Below, one piece after another: positions 7,805 through 13,264 of a stretch of DNA of 13,264 nucleotides. The notes beneath the pieces are model-generated. The model worked only from the letters and a program-made list of their open reading frames with translations, was not told the DNA's origin and ran no database searches. The DNA comes from an uncultured Prevotellaceae bacterium. GTDB lineage: Bacteria; Bacteroidota; Bacteroidia; Bacteroidales; Bacteroidaceae. The stretch is from assembly GCA_937892315.1 (NCBI GenBank), contig CALAVF010000314.1:1-13264 (forward strand), given 5' to 3'. A program made the translations under genes and the position numbers. Within the stretch, counting starts at the first letter, position 1. Every line of letters begins with the position of its first letter.

Positions 7805-8697
7805 AGATATTCACCATCATTGTAACTTACAATGCCATGAAATGGATTGAACGCTGCTTGGGCTGTTTGTCTGAAAGCAGTGTTCAGACTGTTCCAGTGA
7901 TTGTTGACAATGGCTCAACGGACGGTACAAGGGATTTCATTCCTGTACATTATCCAGATGTGGTATGGTTGCCCCAAGATAAGAATCTGGGGTTTGGACA
8001 AGGGAATAATGTGGGGATAAAGTATGCTTTGGGACAAGGTGCAGACTATATTTTATTACTTAATCAAGATGCCTGTTTGTATGCAGATGCTATTGAACGG
8101 ATGTTGGCATCGAGCGATGAGCATTCGTTGTTGTCGCCTGTCCATCTGAATGGGGATGGAACAAGGTTGGATAGGATGTTCCGTTATTTAGTGAATAAGT
8201 ACGACACGCAGATACTGGATGATATTTTAGTGAGAGGGGAACTGGCGTCTTCCTACGTAATGAGACGAATCAGTGCGGCATGTTGGTTTTTGCCTGTTGC
8301 TGTTGTCCGAGAAATAGGTGGGTTCAATCCTCTCTTTTTTCAATATAGCGAGGATGAAAACTATTTGAACCGTTTAAGTTTTCATGGCATTAAGGTGATG
8401 TTGATTCCTGCAGCGAAGATGAATCATGATAGAGGTGAACATGGCAATGTAGATGTGTTTAACCGCAAGCGTTTGCGTCGTGACATTTTGTTGATTGCTT
8501 GCGACATCAATCTTTCATGGTGTGCTCGGCAGATGAAATATGTACGTCGCCTTTACGAATGTTATGCATGGGATTTGCCTCGAAAGGCTTATCGTCCTTT
8601 TGGCTGGTTGAGCGAAATGATATGGGTGGTTGCCCATCATACAAAAATAAGTGACTCGCGATGTCGAGAAAAAAAGAAAGGACTGACATGGCTGTGA
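7801..8697 (+). CDS. Family 2 glycosyltransferase (rhamnosyltransferase-like)
   Basis: This is a GT-A fold, family 2 inverting glycosyltransferase acting on the cytoplasmic face to extend the lipid-linked repeat unit. The 298-residue product begins with the nucleotide-binding strand MKIFTIIVTYNA, then IVDNGSTDG at about 34-42 and GFGQGNNVGI near 64-73, a block common in WbbL/RfbF-type rhamnosyltransferases. The metal-binding motif is NQD at 88-90 instead of a canonical DxD, and an acidic SEDE at 183-186 is in the catalytic-base region. It starts with the ATG of an ATGA that overlaps the preceding stop by 4 bp, so translation is coupled. It resembles the third transferase (9716-10618) in its GQGNNVGI block. 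The donor sugar is not certain, and rhamnose is only suggested by the family resemblance. Confidence 0.9.
   Translation: MKIFTIIVTYNAMKWIERCLGCLSESSVQTVPVIVDNGSTDGTRDFIPVHYPDVVWLPQDKNLGFGQGNNVGIKYALGQGADYILLLNQDACLYADAIERMLASSDEHSLLSPVHLNGDGTRLDRMFRYLVNKYDTQILDDILVRGELASSYVMRRISAACWFLPVAVVREIGGFNPLFFQYSEDENYLNRLSFHGIKVMLIPAAKMNHDRGEHGNVDVFNRKRLRRDILLIACDINLSWCARQMKYVRRLYECYAWDLPRKAYRPFGWLSEMIWVVAHHTKISDSRCREKKKGLTWL
8679..8682 (+). promoter_or_regulatory. Shine-Dalgarno-like AGGA supporting the 8688 start
   Basis: AGGA lies five bases before the ATG at 8688, inside the end of the preceding gene. It favours this ATG over the upstream in-frame ATG at 8661. Strong Shine-Dalgarno sites are unusual in Bacteroidetes, so the match may be by chance, but the family alignment also favours 8688. 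Confidence 0.45.
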
Positions 8698-9719
8698 CAC
8701 TTTCCATTGTGATGCCGGTGTTTAATCATCCTGATTTGGTACAGGTGATGGTTGAGAGCATTCGGGCTAATGATTTCCAGGAATGGGAGTTGTGGGCTGT
8801 GGATGACGGCTCTTCGGAGGAGTGTGTGCAGTTGCTTGCCGAAAAATTCTCTGTGGATTCACGTATACATTATGTGAAGCGAGATTGTCAGCCCAAAGGT
8901 GCTCAAACTTGTCGTAATATTGGGCTTGAAAAGGCTCGGGGAGAGTTTATTTTGTTTTTAGACTCTGATGACAAAATTGAACCGTTCTGTCTGGGTGGAC
9001 GTATAGAGGCTTTGCGGAAAAGGCCTGAAATGGATTTTATGGTGTTTCCTTCGGGGGTGATTGTCGAGAATCATTTTACACTGCAAGTCCAAAAGTATAT
9101 GTATGGTTTCCCTCTCTATCGAGATGATTTGGATTCTTTTGCTCGCCGAATTTTGCCATTTGTGGTGTGGAACAATCTTTATCGTACGGATTCTTTGCGA
9201 AAGGCGGGTGTGTTGTGGGACACCAATCTGAAATCGCTACAGGATGCAGACTTCAACTTGCAGACGATGTTTGCAGGGCTTCGTTATGCTTATGCACAGT
9301 GCCCGCCAGATATGGGTTACCGCATAGACGCGAGCAGCAGTTCTACCTCAAAGAAAGTATATAGCGGAGAGCATCAGGAGTCCATTCTTTATGCGATTGA
9401 CAAATTCTACAGAATGTATCAGTCTCGGTTTGGACATCGGTATGACTATCAACTTTATCGAGGTGTGCTCTATCTTTACAATTTTGTGATGACAGATGGC
9501 ATGATTCCCGATTTTGCAGAAAAGATGAGTTCTGTGGTGCTGCGTTACTCGTGGTTTTATGGCAGAGTGATGAAGAGTCAAATATGGATAACCAGCGTGT
9601 TGCAATTCTTCATGCCATCCAAGCGAGCAAGACAGATACCGATGGCTGGGCATCTTATTGACTATGGGAGGCGGATGAAGGCTAAAAAGAGGAAAATTAT
9701 CAAATTGTTGGCACGATGA
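8688..9719 (+). CDS. Family 2 glycosyltransferase
   Basis: The 343-residue product is a GT-A fold family 2 transferase of the WcaA/WcaG-like type. It has LSIVMPVFNHPD at the N-terminus, AVDDGSS at 37-43, and GAQTCRNIGLEKARGEFILFLDSDD ending in the canonical DxD motif at 92-95, with QDAD at 185-188 as the probable catalytic-base motif. The C-terminal basic tail (MKAKKRKIIKLLAR) may contact the membrane. I start it at 8688 because MAVTLSIVMPVF is the usual family beginning; an ATG at 8661 would add nine charged residues. With this start it overlaps the previous gene by 10 bp, and its stop forms an ATGA overlap with the next gene. The donor and acceptor sugars are unknown. Confidence 0.92.
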   Translation: MAVTLSIVMPVFNHPDLVQVMVESIRANDFQEWELWAVDDGSSEECVQLLAEKFSVDSRIHYVKRDCQPKGAQTCRNIGLEKARGEFILFLDSDDKIEPFCLGGRIEALRKRPEMDFMVFPSGVIVENHFTLQVQKYMYGFPLYRDDLDSFARRILPFVVWNNLYRTDSLRKAGVLWDTNLKSLQDADFNLQTMFAGLRYAYAQCPPDMGYRIDASSSSTSKKVYSGEHQESILYAIDKFYRMYQSRFGHRYDYQLYRGVLYLYNFVMTDGMIPDFAEKMSSVVLRYSWFYGRVMKSQIWITSVLQFFMPSKRARQIPMAGHLIDYGRRMKAKKRKIIKLLAR

Positions 9720-10618
9720 CAATGAAACGAGTATCCATCATTATTGTAACCTATAATTCGGAGGATGATATTTACGATTGCGTAGATAGCATCATTCGCT
9801 GTGCCGACATTCCGAGGTCGGAGATTGAACTTGTGGTGGTGGACAACAATAGCCGTGCTCCCGAGCCGATGTTTCAGCGGCTGAGGGAGCAGTGGGGCGA
9901 AGATATTGTGCTGATTGAGAACACAAAGAATGGTGGCTATGGTCAAGGCAATAATGTGGGCATTCGTTCTTGTTCGGCACCGTTGCTGCTGATTATGAAT
10001 CCAGATGTTCGTCTGCTCACACCTTTCTTTCACGATGCGTTAAGTGCTTTTGGCAGGGATGAAAGGCTTGTGATGTTGGGTGCCAAGCAGATGCTTTCTG
10101 CAGATGTGGCAAGTACGAACTCTTTTGCTCCCACCTATATGATGAACGGTTATTTCCGTAGCATTCTTGGGGCGATTTGCACTCGTCTGGAGTGGTATGT
10201 TCCCAGTCTCATGTATTTTTCGGGCTCTTGTTTCTATGTGCGTAAGTCGATGCTTGAAGCGGTGGGACTGTTTGATGAGAGTGTCTTTATGTATGGCGAG
10301 GAGGATGACATTCGGTGGCGATTGCAGAAGCGATTCGGAAAACGATTTGTGTACAATCGCAGGTTGAAATATTTGCATTTGGTATCAGAGCGAAAGCCCG
10401 ACCTTGAATATGAGAAGAAAATTGCCGACATGACCGTGTTTCTTCACACGAAAAAGGGGCGTTCTCCACAGGTCACGTGGCGGAACCTGTTGCGTGGAAC
10501 CAATGTGCTGATTTTTCGGGCAAGAGTATGGACGTTGTTCGGGCGACAATGTGATGAACGGCTTGCGATGCTGATGCAGTTGCGTACTTATCTGAAGAAA
10601 AAACTCTCGGGCAAATGA
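9716..10618 (+). CDS. Family 2 glycosyltransferase (rhamnosyltransferase-like)
   Basis: This is a 300-residue family 2 transferase. It has VSIIIVTYNSEDD at the start, VVDNNS at 41-46, GGYGQGNNVGIR at 73-84, the NPD metal-site variant at 95-97 (MNPDV), FSGSCFYVRKSMLEAVGLFDE around 168-187, and EEDD at 194-197, the catalytic-base block followed by IRWRL. This combination is typical of WbbL-like rhamnosyltransferases, although the donor is not proven. The C-terminus is basic (YLKKKLSGK). The start overlaps the preceding stop as ATGA; a second in-frame ATG two codons on is equally possible. It ends in another ATGA overlap with the following gene. It is more GC-rich than wzx and wzy. Confidence 0.92.
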   Translation: MTMKRVSIIIVTYNSEDDIYDCVDSIIRCADIPRSEIELVVVDNNSRAPEPMFQRLREQWGEDIVLIENTKNGGYGQGNNVGIRSCSAPLLLIMNPDVRLLTPFFHDALSAFGRDERLVMLGAKQMLSADVASTNSFAPTYMMNGYFRSILGAICTRLEWYVPSLMYFSGSCFYVRKSMLEAVGLFDESVFMYGEEDDIRWRLQKRFGKRFVYNRRLKYLHLVSERKPDLEYEKKIADMTVFLHTKKGRSPQVTWRNLLRGTNVLIFRARVWTLFGRQCDERLAMLMQLRTYLKKKLSGK

Positions 10619-11766
10619 AAGTCTTCTACATAGACCCTCAGTCGTACAACAACTTGAGTGTGTATGATTATCACCTGCTGACTAATGTCGGTGGGCATGA
10701 GGTGGTGTTTTATGGCAATCACCTCTATCAGTGCGAGCCGATGAGGGGGGTGAGGCAGAAACTGGTGTTTGGCTATAGTACGAAGAAGCGTGCTTGGCAG
10801 AAGGCATGGAGTTATTCGGTGAGCATGATTCGGATTCTGTTGGATGTCGTGAGGGAGCGACCTGATGTGGTGCACGTGCAGTGGTTGCGTCTGTGGCATC
10901 TCGATTACGCTTTTGGATGGCTTTTGCATCGGATGGGCATTCGACTGGTGTTCACGGCACACAATGTGCTTCCTCATAACCCGAAACCTCAGGATGCGAA
11001 GAGGTATGCGAGGTATTATCAGTTGGTGGATGCCATCATTGTTCATAGCGAAAGGACGAAGCGTGAGATGGTGTCAGATTTGGGTGTTGAGGCTGATAAG
11101 ATAAAGGTGATTTTTCATGGGATGCTGGAGAACGATGTGGTGCAAGCCGATGTGGATGAAAGGTGTGAGGGGCTTAGAAAGACGCTCGGCATCAAGCAGG
11201 GTGACGTGGTGTTTTCTTGTCTCGGCATACAGAATTCCTACAAAGGTATTGACCTTGTGGTGAGGGTCTGGAACGAGACGGCGGCGTTGAGGGAGAATCC
11301 TCGTCTGCACCTTCTGTTGGTGGGCAGGAATAAGGATGTTGATTTCTCTCCGTTGGCGGGATGCGGCAATGTGTTCGTGCTTGACGAGATGATTTCAGAT
11401 GTCGATTTTGATGCTTATTTGCAACTCTCGTCGGTGGTGCTGCTCCCTTACAAGAAGATTTCTCAGAGCGGTGTCTTGTTTACGGCTCTGAGTAGAGGAG
11501 TTCCTGTGCTTGTGTCGGATGTGGGGGGACTGACAGAACCTTTGCAATATGCTCGCGTGGGGTGGAACATCGGTAATCCGACGGTTGAGAATCTTCAAGG
11601 GGCTTTGCTCCGATTGGCTCAAGACGGAGAGGATATTGACCGTGTTCGCCGTGCGACAGAGGAGTTTGAACGAATCAAAAAGATTTATTCTTGGGAATCT
11701 ATTGGGGAACAGACTTCCAAGTTGTACGCTTGTGTGCGGACGTTGGAGAAGAGTCGCTCGTTGTAG
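10615..11766 (+). CDS. GT-B glycosyltransferase, family 4-like
   Basis: The 383-residue product has a two-Rossmann GT-B layout and is probably a retaining family 4-like (or GumK-like) transferase completing the repeat unit. The N-terminal domain carries DVVHVQW near 84-90, then VFTAHNVLPHN at 112-122 and the VHSERTKREM helix. The linker contains VIFHGM at 165-170, matching the usual xxHG motif. The C-terminal domain has CLGIQNSYKGIDL, LLLVGR near 233-238 and the sugar-nucleotide site SQSGVLFTALSRGVPVLVSD plus GGLTE up to about 308. The first Glu of the common E-x7-E pair is not evident. The end is a normal YSWESIGEQTSKLY helix followed by an odd short tail (TLEKSRSL) that lies antisense to the convergent lyase gene. 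It starts within ATGA of the previous gene and is the last gene of the plus-strand operon. Confidence 0.9.
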   Translation: MKVFYIDPQSYNNLSVYDYHLLTNVGGHEVVFYGNHLYQCEPMRGVRQKLVFGYSTKKRAWQKAWSYSVSMIRILLDVVRERPDVVHVQWLRLWHLDYAFGWLLHRMGIRLVFTAHNVLPHNPKPQDAKRYARYYQLVDAIIVHSERTKREMVSDLGVEADKIKVIFHGMLENDVVQADVDERCEGLRKTLGIKQGDVVFSCLGIQNSYKGIDLVVRVWNETAALRENPRLHLLLVGRNKDVDFSPLAGCGNVFVLDEMISDVDFDAYLQLSSVVLLPYKKISQSGVLFTALSRGVPVLVSDVGGLTEPLQYARVGWNIGNPTVENLQGALLRLAQDGEDIDRVRRATEEFERIKKIYSWESIGEQTSKLYACVRTLEKSRSL

Positions 11767-12737
11767 TTCCAGTCAGGGCTGATGTCCTGATAGGGGAATT
11801 TCTCTTTGTGACCCACGAATTGCCCTAAGTATTGGATGGACTTGCAGACCCTTTGTTTCGTTTCGTTGTCAATCTCAAAAGAAGTCTCGTTGACGTATGA
11901 CAGGAACTCGACGATGTGTTGCAGATTCCAGACGGAATAGAAGTATGCCCGTGTTCTTTTGATTTCTTCGGGCTGCTTGCCTTCGGGGTCTATCTGTTGC
12001 TTGATTCTGTTGCAGCAACTTTGAATCAACAGATTGCATTTTTTATTGTTGCCGGAAAATCGGTAGATGTTGAACAGGGTCGTGTCGTAGGCGATGCCCT
12101 GATTGTTGGCGTATCGGCTTGCCACCTTCCCGTTTTCGCTGGTTTCCATCCATTTGGCAAAGTTTTTCATCCATTTTCTCACGGCTTTCAGTCTTTTGTT
12201 CCCGATGGGCTGGATGGCATTCACCTTGTCGATGTTGTTGATGATGGGGTTGAAATTGTACGAGTCAATCATGCCCTGCGGATTGCCTTTCCCGTTGTTT
12301 CTGCCAGGGATGAACTGGCAATAGTTGAAGTTGGGAAGCATTTTTGTGTTCTCATTGACGAACCAAACATCTAACTGCTTGCAGAAGTAGTCAAAATATT
12401 TCTGGTCTTTGGTGGCAATGTAGGCCTTGCTGACTTTCTCCAGGTTGTCCACCAGTTTCTGCAGACGTGGCAGGTCGTATTGTGTGTGCTCGGGGTTTGC
12501 CTGACCGTCTTTTGCGATGTATGGTCCAGTAGGGTTCTTGGGGTCGGGCCACCAGTAGATGGAGAGACTCTCAAAGTTGTGGGGATTGCCGGAGATGGTG
12601 GTGGACTTGTCGGTGACAGCCACGGGTTCTGTCTGTAGCACTTTGTCGGCTGCATTGATGATAGACCTGTCGTCGGCTTTTGCCACAAGTGTGAAGCACA
12701 GGACGAAGGCTGAAAGGCCGAGTTTGGAGGGTTTCAT
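11685..12737 (-). CDS. Alginate-lyase-superfamily secreted protein
   Basis: The 350-residue product belongs to the alginate lyase domain family (alpha/alpha toroid; PL5/PL38-type relatives), periplasmic enzymes that cleave uronic-acid polymers by beta-elimination. Residues 1-21 are a signal peptide (AKA-DD cleavage). Family blocks are SIYWWPDPKNPTGPYIAKDG (59-78), LPNFNYCQFIPGRNNGKG (134-151), MIDSYNFNPIINNI (156-169) and NNQGIAYD (211-218). The last block normally reads NNHG, so the catalytic-type His is replaced by Gln213; Tyr267 in RTRAYFYSVWNL is kept. The start is the ATG at 12737, overlapping the upstream transferase fragment's stop as ATGA. The stop lies 82 bp inside the convergent glycosyltransferase gene, and the length is somewhat below what I recall for the family (about 390), so the C-terminus may be truncated. 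It may act on or bind the exported polymer; activity is doubtful. Confidence 0.82.
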   Translation of the reverse strand: MKPSKLGLSAFVLCFTLVAKADDRSIINAADKVLQTEPVAVTDKSTTISGNPHNFESLSIYWWPDPKNPTGPYIAKDGQANPEHTQYDLPRLQKLVDNLEKVSKAYIATKDQKYFDYFCKQLDVWFVNENTKMLPNFNYCQFIPGRNNGKGNPQGMIDSYNFNPIINNIDKVNAIQPIGNKRLKAVRKWMKNFAKWMETSENGKVASRYANNQGIAYDTTLFNIYRFSGNNKKCNLLIQSCCNRIKQQIDPEGKQPEEIKRTRAYFYSVWNLQHIVEFLSYVNETSFEIDNETKQRVCKSIQYLGQFVGHKEKFPYQDISPDWNYNERLFSNVRTQAYNLEVCSPIDSQE

Positions 12738-12985
12738 TCTGTGAGGTTGCTGAGATATTTTTCTTTGTGCTGGTTGACGATGCGGGTGTGCAGTTTCTTC
12801 CATGCGTAGGAGGGAAGGAAGCAGAAGATGAAGAAGAGGAAGGAGTGGAGTTTGCTGTCGCCGAAGACGACTCGCCAGGTGAGCATCTCGTACTTGATGA
12901 GCGACCACTTGTTGGCGGAGATGCTTTCGGGGTGGAGACGATAGTAGGCGAGGGGTTCTTCGATGCCGTAGGCATAGTACCACTT
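12734..12985 (-). pseudogene. C-terminal fragment of a family 2 glycosyltransferase
   Basis: About 83 codons read as the end of a family 2 glycosyltransferase: YAYGIEEPLAYYRLHPESIS, then ANKWSLIKYEMLTWRVV, a hydrophobic pair (LHSFLFFIFCFLPSYAWKKL) and a basic tail. The EPLAYYRxHxxSxSxNK pattern is a hallmark of WcaA-like transferases after the catalytic domain. The catalytic N-terminal domain (about 200 or more residues) is absent. Immediately upstream is a palindromic repeat and then a different reading frame that does not look like a transferase. The frame does run on through the repeat to an ATG at 13138, but that extension is repeat translation and low-complexity, so I do not accept it as a start. 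The stop overlaps the lyase ATG by 4 bp, suggesting the intact ancestor was co-translated with the lyase. It could instead be intact in the genome and broken here by misassembly. Confidence 0.7.
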
Positions 12986-13058
12986 GAGCTTCGCTCGAGC
13001 CTGCTCACGCTCGACAATGCTCAAATACAATTTGGCATTGTACTCGCTTAATCGCAGC
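12986..13058. repeat. Palindromic dispersed-type repeat, about 73 bp
   Basis: This segment is rich in nested inverted repeats: GAGC-TTC-GCTC at its left end, the palindrome GCTCGAGC, GAGC-CT-GCTC, and a clear stem-loop further right. CTT occurs on both sides (12983-12985 and 13059-13061), which could be a 3-bp target duplication or chance. From memory, very similar sequences (on the minus strand starting GCTGCGATTAAGCGAG) occur in many copies between genes of Prevotella and Bacteroides; I could not check this. Here it lies within what would otherwise be a continuous minus-strand reading frame. It encodes nothing recognisable. Confidence 0.65.
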
Positions 13059-13264
13059 CTTGTCGGTGTTGGCCATGTTATACCCCTTCTCCTTCCATCG
13101 GGACAAAATCGGCTCGCGACGCAGAAGCCCGTTCTCAATGCGGTAGATGTCTTTCAGTGCGTCGGAGACATTGCGTTTGAAGTCATCGGCATCATAGGTA
13201 TGCTTGTACTTCCGGGCTACATTCTGGTAAAACGAGCGGATTTTCTGCTGCGCCCGGGGCCTGA
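13005..13264 (-). pseudogene. 3' fragment of an unidentified small protein, broken by the repeat
   Basis: A minus-strand frame is open from the window edge and reads plausible protein for about 67 residues (KIRSFYQNVARKYKH, TYDADDFKRNVSDALKD, IYRIENGLLRREPILSRWKE, KGYNMANTDK), then enters the repeat and stops at 13005-13007 after 18 repeat-encoded residues. The first part is charged, soluble and helical, with no glycosyltransferase motif. It faintly recalls a family of short conserved Bacteroidales proteins ending in a MANTxKWYYAY-type block, but I cannot name a function. Removing 76 bases (the repeat plus one CTT) joins this frame exactly to the transferase fragment frame as MANTDKWYYAYGIEEPL. 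No start codon lies in the window before the only Met near the end, so the gene begins beyond the right edge. Confidence 0.5.
13014..13041. other. Stem-loop inside the repeat
   Basis: ACAATGC (13014-13020) pairs perfectly with GCATTGT (13035-13041). After an internal bulge (TC against G), AAAT pairs with ATTT around an ACA loop. The arms give an 11-bp imperfect hairpin. There is no T-run, so it is not a typical intrinsic terminator. Confidence 0.7.

Noticed and set aside
8661..8687. Upstream ATG for the second family 2 transferase
   Set aside because: It adds only charged residues before the normal family start and lacks the AGGA spacing that the 8688 ATG has.
11916..12374. 152-codon plus-strand open frame inside the lyase
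   Set aside because: It is antisense to well-conserved lyase motifs. Its composition is a reflection of the lyase codons.
12986..13138. ATG at 13138 as the start of the transferase fragment
   Set aside because: The first 51 or so residues are translated repeat and out-of-frame sequence with no transferase similarity, so this is not a genuine gene start.
1..13264. CRISPR arrays, tRNA or rRNA genes, transposases
   Set aside because: I saw no regularly spaced direct repeats, no tRNA-like cloverleaf and no transposase or integrase motifs on either strand.

Overview
This window is most likely from a member of the Bacteroidales, with Prevotella or a close relative as my best guess. The reasons are the style of the 852-residue multi-SLBB export protein, the sugar transferase and SLBB protein side by side, the general lack of strong Shine-Dalgarno sequences, and a short palindromic repeat near the right end that resembles dispersed repeats I associate with Prevotella and Bacteroides. 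The taxonomic call is inference, not a database match.

Bases 1 to 11766 form one plus-strand surface-polysaccharide (capsule or exopolysaccharide) gene cluster of the Wzx/Wzy type. In order it holds: the 3' end of an initiating undecaprenyl-phosphate sugar phosphotransferase; a large outer-membrane polysaccharide export protein with six SLBB-like repeats; UDP-galactopyranose mutase; a short Wzz-like chain-length regulator without a kinase domain; a Wzx-type flippase; a multi-spanning membrane protein that is the best candidate for the Wzy polymerase; three family 2 glycosyltransferases; and one GT-B (family 4-like) glycosyltransferase. Together these can start a lipid-linked repeat unit, extend it (with galactofuranose as one likely sugar), flip it, polymerise it with length control, and export it. 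From wzx to the last glycosyltransferase every stop codon overlaps or touches the next start, so this part is almost certainly one translationally coupled operon. Base composition falls sharply after the mutase gene, from GC-rich conserved export genes to AT-rich wzz/wzx/wzy, then rises again in the later transferases.

Bases 11685 to about 13264 are read on the minus strand and converge on this cluster. A secreted protein of the alginate-lyase superfamily overlaps the last glycosyltransferase tail-to-tail by 82 bp. Upstream of the lyase, coupled by ATGA, lies the C-terminal piece of another family 2 glycosyltransferase. That piece is interrupted by a palindromic repeat of about 73 bp, beyond which is a fragment of an unrelated-looking small protein. 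This right-hand end looks rearranged, or possibly misassembled at the repeat.

The points most worth a second look are the repeat and the hybrid reading frame it interrupts, the 82-bp antisense overlap, and the apparent replacement of the lyase's catalytic-type histidine by glutamine. I see no mobile-element transposase, CRISPR array, tRNA or rRNA, and no stretch over 300 bases without a gene. I did not find a convincing wholly new system. The remaining genes fit known polysaccharide assembly pathways.
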